Positions 38,568 to 51,295 of a stretch of DNA of 64,000 bases are shown piece by piece. Source of the DNA: Paramecium octaurelia (lineage: Eukaryota > Ciliophora > Oligohymenophorea > Peniculida > Parameciidae). Each line of letters starts with the position of its first letter. The stretch's first letter is position 1. A program made the translations under genes and the position numbers. The notes under the pieces are model-generated. The model was not told the origin of the DNA. It searched no databases and worked only from the letters and a program-made list of their open reading frames with translations. The stretch covers positions 393,719 to 457,718 of the forward strand of contig CAJJDP010000053.1 of the NCBI GenBank assembly GCA_905182995.1, given 5' to 3'.

Positions 38568-40231
38568 TCAATATAATATCTCATATGAAGAATGTTTTTT
38601 AAAAATTTTATCCCAAAATACTAAATATTAGCCATTATTGGTCATAGTTCCATAAGTGTATGAAGTTTAAAGATTTAATGATGCAACAATATTAAATGTA
38701 CCATCATTTAATTGTCTAATTAAATAGATATGATGTTTATGTCTTACCAATATCACATTTCTATCTTTATTATGTATTATTGGAAATAAAAGAGAATCTT
38801 CACATTCATCATTTTCAATTAAAGAAATTGTTTTATTTGAGTTCTATATAAAAATTTCATTCTATAATTCAAATACCAAAATATCATTAATATACCTTCC
38901 ATAAGTTACCCAAAGAAATTGTTAATCATTAATGAAACGGATTTTATATCCATATGATAAAACATATTAATTATATTTAAATTCCCATTTTCCTGATATT
39001 CCTTTTTCCCATATTATAAATTCAGAATAACCACATGATGCCAATACAGTTTCAGATTAATTAAAACTGAGTGACAAAACAAGATTGCTATGGTTATCTA
39101 AGAAATACAGAAAAGTTAGATCATTCTTTATAAATTCTACTTTCCATACTATTATTTTACGATCATCTCCTGAAAGTAGTTGATCCTCCTACTTATTCAA
39201 CAATAAAAAATTAACACTATATGTATGTTACTTGAATGGTAATGAGCACTTCCACTCATTTTGATTAATTTATTGCCAACATATAATTTAGTGATCGGAG
39301 GAACCAGAAATAAAGTTATTTGTTTTTTTGCTATACACTAAACAAGTAATATCATTGTTATGTTCATTATAAGAATTAGTTAATTGGAATGTTCCTTATT
39401 CAAATTTCCATATTTTAATCTACTTTTACTCACATGAAACCATAATTGAATCATCGTTATTAAACACTATGGCATAACAAAATCCTCTCTATTTATTTGA
39501 ATCATCAATGAAATTAAATTAAACTTATTTATACATCGATTATTATTCTAATTACTTCTATTCATACTCAACTTAAATCATTTCGTTTTTTGACTACATA
39601 ATATTTCATAGTTTACTTAAATTAATTCTTGCTCTTTTTTATTCTCATTTGTTTAATTGACATTTCTCAACTTTTGTAAAATTTCATCACATTTTTAACT
39701 TTCTTAAAATGATTTAAATAAATTTAGATTCTTTTCAATTTTTTGATTCCACGATAATTGAATTAAATTAATTTGATCAATTAATGATTTTTGACTGAAT
39801 TCTTCCAATCTATTCTTGTTAATTAGATTATCCAATTCGTTAAATAAACTATATGTAACATTTTATTGTCCAATTATTACTATATGTTTAATCCATTCCT
39901 CTACATTTCCTATTAATTAATCTAATACTTAAATAACATGAGATTTTAATAAAAAAAGACTTTTTTAGAATTCTTCAATTAGTTTGATATTATTCATTAT
40001 CACATTCTCAACGTTTTCCTTCTTTTAATTTTGATTTTACTATATATTCTCTAAAACTTTTTTAAAGCTCATTATTTAGACTTTTGATTCAAAATTTTCC
40101 ATGCATTCAGAACATAAAAGTCTTTCGTTCCTCTTTAATTTACAATCGCAAACAACCATAAGGACAGGAAGTTTATGTTTTAAAGAACAATGAAGATCCT
40201 CTTCTTTTTCTATCATTTTGGATTAAATCAT
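38568..40231 (-). CDS. B-box-like zinc finger and WD40 protein
   Basis: 546 aa. Exon 1 is 40231-39617 (205 codons), then a 23-nt intron 39616-39594 (GTAAAC...TATGTAG), then exon 2 39593-38568 (342 codons) ending TGA. Frame and phase agree exactly; a second in-frame ATG lies five codons downstream. Residues about 14-45 carry a Cys/His cluster (CSLKHKL, VCDCKLKR, LLCSECMENF) like a degenerate B-box, followed by about 170 residues of predicted coiled coil. At least four WD40 blades follow (GTFQLTNSYNEHNNDITCL, QHTYSVNFLLLNKQ, NHSNLVLSLSFNQSETVLAS, with IKIWKF, IICWQQ, IIVWKV, FIIWEK). The tail (TNNGQYLVFWDK) matches that of the gene at 1372-2733. The layout is that of TRIM-like scaffolds; there is no RING in view, so ligase activity is not supported. 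Confidence 0.87.
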
Positions 40232-41151
40232 TTTTTAGAAAATTATTTTTAATTAAAAAAATAAATAAAAAATAAAACATAGTTAAAAATCTTAATTTAT
40301 GCTCTAAATTCGTTATTAGAGCATAATATATAAATGGTATTTTGATATCATATTAGAAAATATGTATAATTTTAAATTCAATCAAATGATGCCCCTCCAA
40401 ATAATCTTGTAAGGATTCTTTAAAATATTACTATCAATAGATTTTAAAAACCAAAGGTAATAAAAAAGCGAATTATTATGTTTATTCAGATTCATTTAGA
40501 TCCTCTAATAATGTTTACTAGAGAATCCCATCAACAATAAGGGAATTGTAAGATTGGAGTAAAGTAAACCTTTAATGCAATATTGATATGTGATCGATTG
40601 AAATCAAGAGAATCCTCAATAAATAATTTCTCATTCGATTTTGTTCCTGTTTCTTCTTACTCTAGTGATTCATGCATGCTAGCTAAATCTCGAATTAAGT
40701 AAATCAATTTCAATTTACTCTAGGGATGTCTGAATTGATAAAAACCATATGAAAATATTTTCACATTGATGTTTGAGCCTTAATGCACAGCCACATTTTA
40801 TCAATTTTAAACAACAGTAGCTTATGACTATAGATACATTATCGTGCTAATTGAAACTCATAAGCACAGCAAGTTTGCTTAGAAGAATTTTAAATTAGTG
40901 GATGATGCTCACAGGAACCCAGAAGTAACTCACTATTTATAAACTATTAAATGGGAATACCTCATTATCTACTTCTAAAAACAATCACTATTGGTATTAG
41001 AATGTTTTTCGGACAAAAGTTAAGCACAGAATAATAGAATATTTTGTCGAATTTAATAACATATAAAATGAAAAAGGAATGAAATATAGGCATATTATCA
41101 AAAATTCAAATAAGAATAGGCCTAATCAAAAATAATGATGAGATTATAAAG
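40232..41151 (+). pseudogene. Short coding-like relic
   Basis: An 81-codon plus-strand frame at 40826-41071 (contains YIIVLIETHKHSKFAQKNFK and PEVTHYLQTIKWEYLIIYF) ends at TGA. It sits upstream of the frame at 41152 and could be part of the same broken gene. No family recognised. Confidence 0.25.
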
Positions 41152-41952
41152 ATGTCATTATTCCAATCTTATTTGATATTAGATTAAAGTATGAATGTAA
41201 TTGGAATAATAAGTAAGCTAAAGAAAAAAATGTTCGACATAGAACCTTAAGTTTCCCTAGGAGAAGAATTTTAAATACCGCTCAAATAAATATATCAAAA
41301 TATCAATTACCTATAATATATAATCAACATTACATTCATTAATTACTATTTGCTAGATTAAGGAATACCTAATGAGAAGTAACTTAAAATCTTCGTGACA
41401 CATAGCCTACTACAACCTTATAGATAGCTGAAGAATGAAGGATAAACAACTTATCTATAGCTTTTTTTTAAAATTAATTATGTTTATTACAGTTACACCA
41501 GAAGGTATGGAATTAAAGGTTTGATGAGAATCTAAATTAATTTAAATTCAGAGATAGGACGCAATATCAAAAAAGGAGTTAAATTTGAATATATAATAAA
41601 ATTTATCAATGATTAATTGAAAAGTCATTTACCTATTAATATCTAAGATTATGACTTGAAACTGATAAATAACTGCTTAAATTACGAGCCATCTACTATT
41701 ATTAATCATATCCAAAAATGGCATATTTCTTATGAGCTAAATTAGTCTTATTATTATTTATATATATTGGATTATCTATTGATCAAGTCCTATTTTCAAG
41801 ATTTAGGCAAGAATATGAATAAAAGAAATGACCAATAGGATTTTTCAAATTAAATAAAGATTAGTACAATTTTTGTAAACTATTTCTCACTAATTATACA
41901 TGTATCTAATTAATCATTGATCATCATCTTTAAGATTTCTCTTCTCTCTTGA
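41152..41952 (+). CDS. Hypothetical protein, 266 aa
   Basis: Open frame of 267 codons from ATG to TGA in the ciliate code. It contains FDIEPQVSLGEEFQIPLKQI, FVTHSLLQPYRQLKNEGQTT and YEPSTIINHIQKWHISYELN, with hydrophobic Tyr/Ile/Leu-rich stretches toward the end. The same frame is open upstream to about 41079, after a TGA. No domain is recognisable. TGA-free frames of this length can occur by chance in such AT-rich DNA, and a minus-strand relic overlaps its 3' end, so this may be spurious or a gene relic. Confidence 0.3.
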
Positions 41953-43760
41953 TCTATAATCATCTAAATTAATCAAATTGATTCCCTTTATATTCTTCTG
42001 TTCTCCTATATGCCTACCTAGCAGTATATAAATTCACATCCTATTAGGAAAGCAACTTTAAATTTAACACTCTATCCATTCAATAGATTTAATCTGTTTC
42101 AAAATTAGATTAGATTTCTCCATTCCAAGCATTCTAGTTTCCCCAAAATTTATAAATATATCAGCTTTTCCAAATTTTATACTTTAATCTCAATAGAGGG
42201 AAGTATTAAAGTATACTGATTTCTTCTAATACTCTCTTTTTTTAACATCAAGATAATAGGCTAGTATTCTCTTGTGGGTTTCAAACGAAAATTCATTATT
42301 CGATGTAAACAATGTTGAATTCTATTCTATATTATATTTCTCTTATTCCTTGCAATATTCCTCCATCCTGCCTCCTTATTTACTTTACTCACTGTTTGAT
42401 TTTATAGATATACTCATTTCCACATATTTATAAAGTTTGTCATTATCTGATCCACTTCATAGTATATGATTCAGATATTCAATATCTTGTATAAACTTAT
42501 TGTATGATAAATCCTTTTATTATCTATAACAGTATGTTCCTTAACTAGAATTACATCTTATTTACCAAGACTAGAATAATTCATTTTTAAATATATATAG
42601 TTTATCTATTTAAAATATTATTAAATTCCAAATCGTTTAATTTCTTTCTCTTAATCCTATTCAATGTACTGCTAAAATATTTTATTTAGATGTTTCAATG
42701 GAACTGAATATTGAAGTTGTCTTGTGTTATTTATATGTGAATTCTAACTCAAAATCTTTGTCTTTCTTAAGATGGCCATACTGCTCTCCATTAAATCCTC
42801 CTCTTCTCTCTTTGATTTTCTTTCTTAATACAACTCTTAAGACTTTGTCATCCAATGCACTTCTCTCAGAAACCATCATTATTAAATATTCATAGGCTTC
42901 ATCTCAGATAAATGAACTACTGATTACTTCAAGTCAACCACTTCTTCTAGTAGACATATAGATATTCTTACTATGTCTTAGGATTTGTAATTAACAATAA
43001 TAATTATTATTTTCAAATAAAAGGAAAATATTTAAATTCTCATCCATTCAAAACAACTATATTCATCCTATCCAAGTAGAATATACTTACAATATTCTTT
43101 TCATAAATATTATCTTTAATAAGTCAAATAAAAGTTATACCATATATTATATCAACCATTAATATAAAGCTTTAAATTTTCAACGCTATGTTAATTAATC
43201 TCATATCATATAAAGAGCCCCTTGATTGTCATCGAATATAAATTGAAGCATAGATAAATTATCATTTTCGTTCAAGACATGTGACAACATAAAGTTCTTT
43301 ATTTTTCCATTTTGATTATTTCTAAGGGTATTATTCTATTTGCCTTATACTTCATTAGGAAGTCATGTTTTATAATATTCATCTGAATACTTTCCTTTCT
43401 TGTATCATCTTGAGTTTAGAACTCATATTATTCTGATTCACACTAAGCCATATAAGAATCCTTACCATTCATGCTTATTTCACTATAATATGCATCCTTT
43501 TTACTAGATTTTTAAGCCTTATTAAATTTGCAAAAACCAGAAAAAAGTAAAGACATATAATAGTTCAAACATAAGAATAATAATAACATATTTTTATTCA
43601 AAACATTATAAATAATTATCATAAGCCATAGATCTCTTTTGTCAAGGGGAATTCATAATGTTTCACTTTATCATCCAAAGAATCATGATCATTCCAAAAT
43701 CTTATTACATTATTATATAAATGCTGTAATTACTTTGATTTTGATATTATCCAATAATTA
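41900..43760 (-). pseudogene. Decayed gene remnant, unidentified
   Basis: Minus-strand blocks in order: about 43680-43620 (DDKVKHYEFPLTKEIYGL); about 43525-43270 (contains NKAQKSSKKDAYYSEISMNG, then LSHVLNENDNLSMLQFIFDD one frame away); 42903-42661 (contains LDDKVLRVVLRKKIKERRGG and FNGEQYGHLKKDKDFELEF); about 42560-42180 (contains HKRILAYYLDVKKRVLEEIS); and about 42175-42040 (contains GKADIFINFGETRMLGMEKS). In-frame TGA codons and frame changes break it at six or more places. The blocks are long, polar and clearly protein-like, so it was a sizeable gene. Family not recognised. Confidence 0.45.
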
Positions 43761-43779
43761 TTTATAAAAAAATATCATT

Positions 43780-46700
43780 ATGTTCCTAGAAATACTACTG
43801 TTCTTTGTTTAACAAATAATTTCTTAAGCTTAAACTTGCTAGAAAGAAATAATGGATAAAAATGATTTTTTTATTTCAAGTTATGCAGGTGGTCTTCTTA
43901 TAAACACTGACGAAGCAGATTTTTCAAAAATTAATGATATAGGATATGATATTGTATTATTTGAGTATTCTTAACAGTATGAAATGGAAGGAATTTAAAA
44001 ATCTGCTACTTTATTAGAATCCTTTTAAAAGAAAGGTGAATTATAAATATGCAATCTTATTAATCAGGGGAATTCATATTTTATTTAATGTACCTAATGG
44101 AGCATGCTAATCAATATTTTACGATGAAAAATAAATTTTTACCATATTTTGCTACTCTATAGAAAAATTTTAATTAATATCTGTTTATTTAGATGAATAG
44201 GCTTAGTTTTATTCTTTGTACAATTATCCTTAAGACTCTGAACTTATGCTTTGCACACCTAAATCCATTTAAATTAAGCCTTTTGATTACTTAATAGGTT
44301 ATATTAATTGTTCAGATTGGCGAATTTTTTAAGTGTTGGATAATAACATTACTCTTATTTTAGATGAGATGATATTAAGTAGCTATTAGAAGCATGTTAA
44401 TCTAACAAATTTAGTGAATTTACAAATTTGCTAGGATAAAGACAATGATAAAACATTTGTTTATGCATTATTCGATACAGGGTACGTGAAGATGGATGCT
44501 CATAGGATTTCCGTGTTTCTATTACTAACTTAAGAACATCAAATATCTTAATTGGTATTTGATAATCAATGTGATGTTATTATTTTTGTTGGGTAAGAAG
44601 AATCACTCACACAATTCTAATATTATTCTTAATACTCCACTATAACATTTAGTAAATCCACTCCTCCTCCTATAGCACATCAACATGAATAATTTAAAAT
44701 ATTCTAACATGAAAAAAACTTATAGTTATTCGTAAATTAGAAATTCATATAATATTATGATATTTCAGGTTTGCTTTTATTTGATAGAACTTTTAATTAT
44801 TTTTTTGCAATTGATCCAAGCCTAAATTAAATAAAGCTATTTAAAATTAGACATCTATTGTAATATATTGTACCACAATATGAATATATGTATGAATTTA
44901 ATTTGAAATTTTTTCATTGTTGTGAGAATTCAGATATCAAATGCACAAAGATTAAAAAATAAAATCCGTTGACTCTATTATAAGAACATGATTTTGGGGA
45001 TAATGAGTATTACCTTATCTGTAATAATTCAACAGAGCAATTGTAAATATACATTAATTATTTGAAATTCACGAATGGAATCCCAATAATTTTTGAGGTG
45101 CCTCCAGAATACAAGCATTTATTAAGTATTAATGAAATGAAAATTAAATTATCATCTATTTGCCCATAACACTAAATTTTTTAGGATGTGATCATCCTGC
45201 TTTTTGATACTTTTTCTGGAATATTTGTATTTTAAGATGAGAAAAGTATGTACTTCTATAATTGTACTCAATAAAAATTATTTCATCAAGTATTTATGCA
45301 AGGCAAATCTGTATTCATTTATAAAAACTATGTTATCATTTAAGACAGAATATTAAATCTAGTAAATATAATCATTTGCTCCTAGCTATCTTTAAAATAT
45401 TATACTATAAAAATTGATTCTGAAATAAGAAATGCTTAGTTAAGTTTAAATTATCTGTTAATAACTTTGAAAGATAAGGAACCCTTAATAATTGAACTTT
45501 TCTAAGATTATAAAATTATATACAATAAAGTAAGCAATANTAGTTTCTATATAATCGGGCTTAACTTTATTTAAGAAGAAATAGATCTTAATTATTCAAA
45601 TAAGACTGAAATTATTACTTTACCTAATGGAGCATGCTAATCAATATTTTACGATGAAAAATAAATTTTTACCATATTTTGCTACTCTATAGAAAAATTT
45701 TAATTAATATCTGTTTATTTAGATGAATAGGCTTAGTTTTATTCTTTGTACAATTATCCTTAAGACTCTGAACTTATGCTTTGCACACCTAAATCCATTT
45801 AAATTAAGCCTTTTGATTACTTAATAGGTTATATTAATTGTTCAGATTGGCGAATTTTTTAAGTGTTGGATAATAACATTACTCTTATTTTAGATGAGAT
45901 GATATTAAGTAGCTATTAGAAGCATGTTAATCTAACAAATTTAGTGAATTTACAAGTTTGCTAGGATAAAGACAATGATAAAACATTTGTTTATGCATTA
46001 TTCGATACAGGGTACGTGAAGATGGATGCTCATAGGATTTCCGTGTTTCTATTACTAACTTAAGAACATCAAATATCTTAATTGGTATTTGATAATCAAT
46101 GTGATGTTATTATTTTTGTTGGGTAAGAAGAATCACTCACACAATTCTAATATTATTCTTAATACTCCACTATAACATTTAGTAAATCCACTCCTCCTCC
46201 TATAGCACATCAACATGAATAATTTAAAATATTCTAACATGAAAAAAACTTATAGTTATTCGTAAATTAGAAATTCATATAATATTATGATATTTCAGGT
46301 TTGCTTTTATTTGATAGAACTTTTAATTATTTTTTTGCAATTGATCCAAGCCTAAATTAAATAAAGCTATTTAAAATTAGACATCTATTGTAATATATTG
46401 TACCACAATATGAATATATGTATGAATTTAATTTGAAATTTTTTCATTGTTGTGAGAATTCAGATATCAAATGCACAAAGATTAAAAAATAAAATCCGTT
46501 GACTCTATTATAAGAACATGATTTTGGGGATAATGAGTATTACCTTATCTGTAATAATTCAACAGAGCAATTGTAAATATACATTAATTATTTGAAATTC
46601 ACGAATGGAATCCCAATAATTTTTGAGGTGCCTCCAGAATACAAGCATTTATTAAGTATTAATGAAATGAAAATTAAATTATCATCTATTTGCCCATAAC

Positions 46701-49700
46701 ACTAAATTTTTTAGGATGTGATCATCCTGCTTTTTGATACTTTTTCTGGAATATTTGTATTTTAAGATGAGAAAAGTATGTACTTCTATAATTGTACTCA
46801 ATAAAAATTATTTCATCAAGTATTTATGCAAGGCAAATCTGTATTCATTTATAAAAACTATGTTATCATTTAAGACAGAATATTAAATCTAGTAAATATA
46901 ATCATTTGCTCCTAGCTATCTTTAAAATATTATACTATAAAAATTGATTCTGAAATAAGAAATGCTTAGTTAAGTTTAAATTATCTGTTAATAACTTTGA
47001 AAGATAAGGAACCCTTAATAATTGAACTTTTCTAAGATTATAAAATTATATACAATAAAGTAAGCAATACTCAAGATGAAATATTGTTTTATTATAAAGG
47101 TTTTGATTTTTTTCAGATATATTAAGTAAAAGGATATATTTTCATTCAAAAAAATAACGCTATTTTAAAAATTAAGTTTCTTGACTGGAAAATACTAGGT
47201 GTAATTTAAAATTTTTTCTTTATTGTATTACATAATGTTGATTTAACTTTAAAAATTGTCACTATCAATTAGAATGAAGTAATATTTTTATAAAATCTTG
47301 AACTATTTGATTTTTCCATTTATTAACCTCTAACATATTCTCATTCTCACTCTAGTTTATAGATAGTAACGGAAAAAGATAATAAATTATATCTTTTCAT
47401 ATATTTTTTATAAAGCCTCTATTTAAAACCAAGATTTATTATTCCAATAGGTAAACCAAACTTTTATTTTTAAAATGAATATATTTATTTTTATGATGAG
47501 AACAATAACTTAGTATATATGAATGTATTCCATTAAGTAATTACTTATTAAATTTAAGATTTTAATAAAATTTTCTAAACTACTAATATTCATTTAAATC
47601 TATTATCCCAATTAAATTTCAAACAATATAATAGGTATAATTTAAATTTGAGAATTGTAATTTAGAATTTTTAGATTATTCCGAAATCTAATTTATTAAT
47701 TCAACCAATTCCAAAAATTTAACATAAAATTCTGCTATTTAATCATTTTTTAGGACAAATAAACGATGTTTATTTAAATGAAAAATGCCCTATTAATTTA
47801 AGTGGGCCATTTCTAGTAAGAGAAGAGGTTATTTAATGCGATCAAAGTGTCTCTAAATATTGTCTTTAAAAATAGACCATTAAAAATTATTCGATCAGCA
47901 AATTTCCATGCGTATTTCTTAAAATAATTGAGGATGAGATTTCAACCAATAACACAAAATTGATTATTCTNNNNNNNNNNNNNNNNNNNNNNNNNNNNNN
48001 NNNNNNNNNNNNNNNNNNNNNNNNNNNNNNNNNNNNNNNNNNNNNNNNNNNNNNNNNNNNNNNNNNNNNNNNNNNNNNNNNNNNNNNNNNNNNNNNNNNN
48101 NNNNNNNNNNNNNNNNNNNNNNNNNNNNNNNNNNNNNNNNNNNNNNNNNNNNNNNNNNNNNNNNNNNNNNNNNNNNNNNNNNNNNNNNNNNNNNNNNNNN
48201 NNNNNNNNNNNNNNNNNNNNNNNNNNNNNNNNNNNNNNNNNNNNNNNNNNNNNNNNNNNNNNNNNNNNNNNNNNNNNNNNNNNNNNNNNNNNNNNNNNNN
48301 NNNNNNNNNNNNNNNNNNNNNNNNNNNNNNNNNNNNNNNNNNNNNNNNNNNNNNNNNNNNNNNNNNNNNNNNNNNNNNNNNNNNNNNNNNNNNNNNNNNN
48401 NNNNNNNNNNNNNNNNNNNNNNNNNNNNNNNNNNNNNNNNNNNNNNNNNNNNNNNNNNNNNNNNNNNNNNNNNNNNNNNNNNNNNNNNNNNNNNNNNNNN
48501 NNNNNNNNNNNNNNNNNNNNNNNNNNNNNNNNNNNNNNNNNNNNNNNNNNNNNNNNNNNNNNNNNNNNNNNNNNNNNNNNNNNNNNNNNNNNNNNNNNNN
48601 NNNNNNNNNNNNNNNNNNNNNNNNNNNNNNNNNNNNNNNNNNNNNNNNTTATTCCAATAGGTAAACCAAACTTTTATTTTTAAAATTAATATATTTATTT
48701 TTATGATGAGAACAATAACTTAGTATATATGAATGTATTCCATTAAGTAATTACTTATTAAATTTAAGATTTTAATAAAATTTTCTAAGCTACTAATATT
48801 CATATAAATCTATTATCCCAATTAAATTTCAAACAATATAATCGGTATAATTTAAGTTTGAGAATTGTAATTTAGAATTTTTAGATTATTCCGAAATCTA
48901 ATTTATTAATTCAATCAATGTCAAACATTTAACACCAAATTCTGCTATTTAATCATTTTTTAGGACAAATAAACGATGTTTATTTAAATGAAAAATGCCC
49001 TATTAATTTAAGTGGGCCATTTCTAGTAAGAGAAGAGGTTATTTAATGCGATCAAAGTGTCTCTAAATATTGTCTTTAAAAATAGACCATTAAAAATTAT
49101 TCGATCAGTTAATTTCCATGAGTATTTCTTAAAATAACTGAGGATGAGAATTCAACCAATAACACAAAATTGATTATTCTATCTCCTAACTACAAATGGT
49201 ACTAATTAAGAAATGGAGATCTAATTTAAATTTAGGATTTCCAAAATGGAAAGAGCTAATTAATCGTGAATACCTATGATTTTATCTTCGATCAATTTAT
49301 TGAGTATAAATCATTTAATTATTCCAACGTTTTTATGATTTAAATACTAAAAATCGGTGATATTATTTTTTATTAAACAAACACTTAATTTGTATTGCTA
49401 TATGTGAATAGAGACTTTATCAAGATAATTTATGAGAATCAATATCATTTTGATATGGTCTATATAGAGAATTCTAACGAAGAATATATAATATTAAATT
49501 CTAGAGGTTAGATTACTCATTATAATTTTTCTTAAGGTAATGTAATTCAAATACATGCCTACACTGTAGAAAAAAAGAAACTGTTACTATTGTGTATGGA
49601 TGGTAATGACTACCCCTTCTAAAAAATGATGGATTCAATTGTAGTAAATCTTGTTGATGCTATAAAATAAGAATTCGAAATTCGATTAAATATCCTATTA

Positions 49701-50552
49701 AATTATGAATATTATAAATTTTATTTAACTATTACTATTAATACATTGAATTCAACTATTGAAGCCAAGTTCATAAGAACTTTTAGAAATTAACTTTTTT
49801 TAGATAAGATAATATTTATCGATGAAAAATTCGCCATATTCAGAGGCATAAATCTATATCAAATTTTTATTTATGATTTAAGATAATAATAAGCATTTTA
49901 CGATCCAATATCTGAATTAAAAATGCTTTATGATATGACTATATAAAGTTATAATAGTACACATTATTTGGTCTTTCATTTTTCATAAAATGAAGCATTT
50001 TTAATAGAGATTGGATATGAGATTAGTGTTATCGAGAAAGAGAAGTCCAATAATTGTAATTTAATTGCTGAAAATGGGGTATCCAAGGCTGAAGTTTAGG
50101 TAATAATTTAATAAGAAGAAATTAATAACAACATTAACTATAAAAGTATTATACTATCAATTATTGTATGCATAGCGATTGTTTTACTAATTTTTATATT
50201 AAGAAGATAAAAATTAAAGAATAATAATTAAAATTATTCAAGCCAATATCGTTAGATTAATCAAAACTATGATGATTTTATAATAAAAAATTATATAAAT
50301 TTATTAGATTACAATCTACTTTTTGATTAACTCTAGATTTTTCATGATATGATTTTTATAATTTCTTTATTGCATGAACAATTTTATTAAAATATGATAA
50401 TTATTTAACTTTTATTATAAAAAATTAATCTTGCCTAGAATAGTTTTAAAGTATTATTCTTTAATTTTATCTTCTTAATATAAAAATCAGCAAAACATTC
50501 GCTATGCATACAATAATTGATAGTATTATAAATTACACTGAAATTATATTGA
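43780..50552 (+). CDS. Large secreted-type single-pass membrane protein, duplicated or misassembled
   Basis: The start at 43780 gives a signal peptide (MFLEILLFFVQQIISQAQTC). The first frame runs only to 44125, because at 44091 the sequence switches into a 1449-bp segment one frame away. That segment (44091-45539) recurs at 45621-47069 with a single mismatch. From 44090 the new frame is open through a single N at 45540, both copies and on to the gap at 47971, and again from 48649 to TGA 50550-50552, apart from one TGA at 49119-49121. The ectodomain is Asn/Ile/Tyr/Gln-rich with scattered cysteines and no recognised domain. A single TM helix lies at 50145-50201 (SIILSIIVCIAIVLLIFIL) followed by basic residues, so a type I plasma-membrane protein is inferred. 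The C-terminal tail beyond about 50340 is uncertain. The true gene is probably shorter than this span. Confidence 0.65.
44091..45539 (+). repeat. Direct repeat copy 1 (1449 bp)
   Basis: Matches 45621-47069 at every position I compared except 44426 (a) versus 45956 (g). The offset is 1530 bp, exactly 510 codons. It is followed by a single undetermined base at 45540. Confidence 0.95.
45621..47069 (+). repeat. Direct repeat copy 2 (1449 bp)
   Basis: Second copy of 44091-45539. The 80 bp before it (45541-45620) code in the same frame (contains FYIIGLNFIQEEIDLNYSNK) and look like the authentic lead-in that copy 1 lacks. Confidence 0.95.
47439..47970 (+). repeat. Gap-flank repeat, left copy (532 bp)
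   Basis: Aligns without indels to 48649-49180; I count about 16 substitutions. It ends exactly at the assembly gap. All coding, no TGA in the protein frame. Confidence 0.9.
47971..48648. other. Assembly gap (678 N)
   Basis: Run of undetermined bases inside the membrane-protein gene. Both flanks carry the same 532-bp coding segment. Confidence 1.
48649..49180 (+). repeat. Gap-flank repeat, right copy (532 bp)
   Basis: Diverged copy (about 97 percent) of 47439-47970. It starts exactly after the gap. One of its substitutions turns a Cys codon TGC into TGA at 49119-49121. Confidence 0.9.
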
Positions 50553-51295
50553 AATTAATAGTTATTCTTTGTAATTTTGCTCTGAATTTTTGGATATGTA
50601 TGTTACTAATCTTAATCGGTATTTATTTTATTATAATATCCATTCTAAAGTTATAAATTTATTCTTTGATATCAACCTGTATTAAATTACTATTGATCTT
50701 AAGTATAATTGATCCGCTCTCTAAAACAGGAATATCAAAATAATCAATTGCATTTTATTCTAAAGCTGGTAAAAAATATTATAATTTGAAAAGAAAATTT
50801 AGTAGTATTAAAATTATGAAAAAATTTTCAAGAAAAAATAAAAGTAGACTAACTATTCTGAATTATAATGATATCCTACCATATTATTAACCTTTTAGAT
50901 CTGAATAAAATATTGGAGAATTCATAATTTAAAAGCTTTTATTAGGTTTTTTAAAATTTTATGATAGGCTAAGCAAATTTCTTCATCTCTATAAAAGAAT
51001 TGAGCATGATGAATATTTAATATGCTATTTTAATTACTTAAAGAGAAGTAATTATGCTTGTTTTGGGTATGATTTTTTGAAATTAAATGCTTTAATTAAA
51101 TGTTTCAATCCAACTTATATCAATTTAATAGCTGATAAATTTAATTAAAAATCATAAGATATTTGCTAATGTTCTTATGTAACTTAAGTCAGTTAGTATA
51201 ATCTTTATCAAATGTCAATTGTATACTTTAGAGGTTACAAATTTTGTATCCAAACAGTGAGTGAATATTCAAAAAAAGTAAATTAATTACATTGA
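50504..51295 (+). CDS. Hypothetical membrane protein fragment, 263 aa
   Basis: Open frame of 263 codons plus TGA in the ciliate code, starting MHTIIDSIINYTEIIL. Residues about 15-70 are strongly hydrophobic and could form two to three TM helices (contains FALNFWICMLLILIGIYFI and LISTCIKLLLILSIID). The rest is polar with YNDILPYYQPF and YLICYFNYLKRSNYACFGY. It overlaps the uncertain tail of the preceding gene in another frame. Downstream frames continue the protein-like reading, so this may be the first part of a larger broken gene. No family recognised. Confidence 0.4.

Noticed and set aside
47960-48664. 234-aa ORF
   Set aside because: Spans the N gap; only a few real codons at each end.
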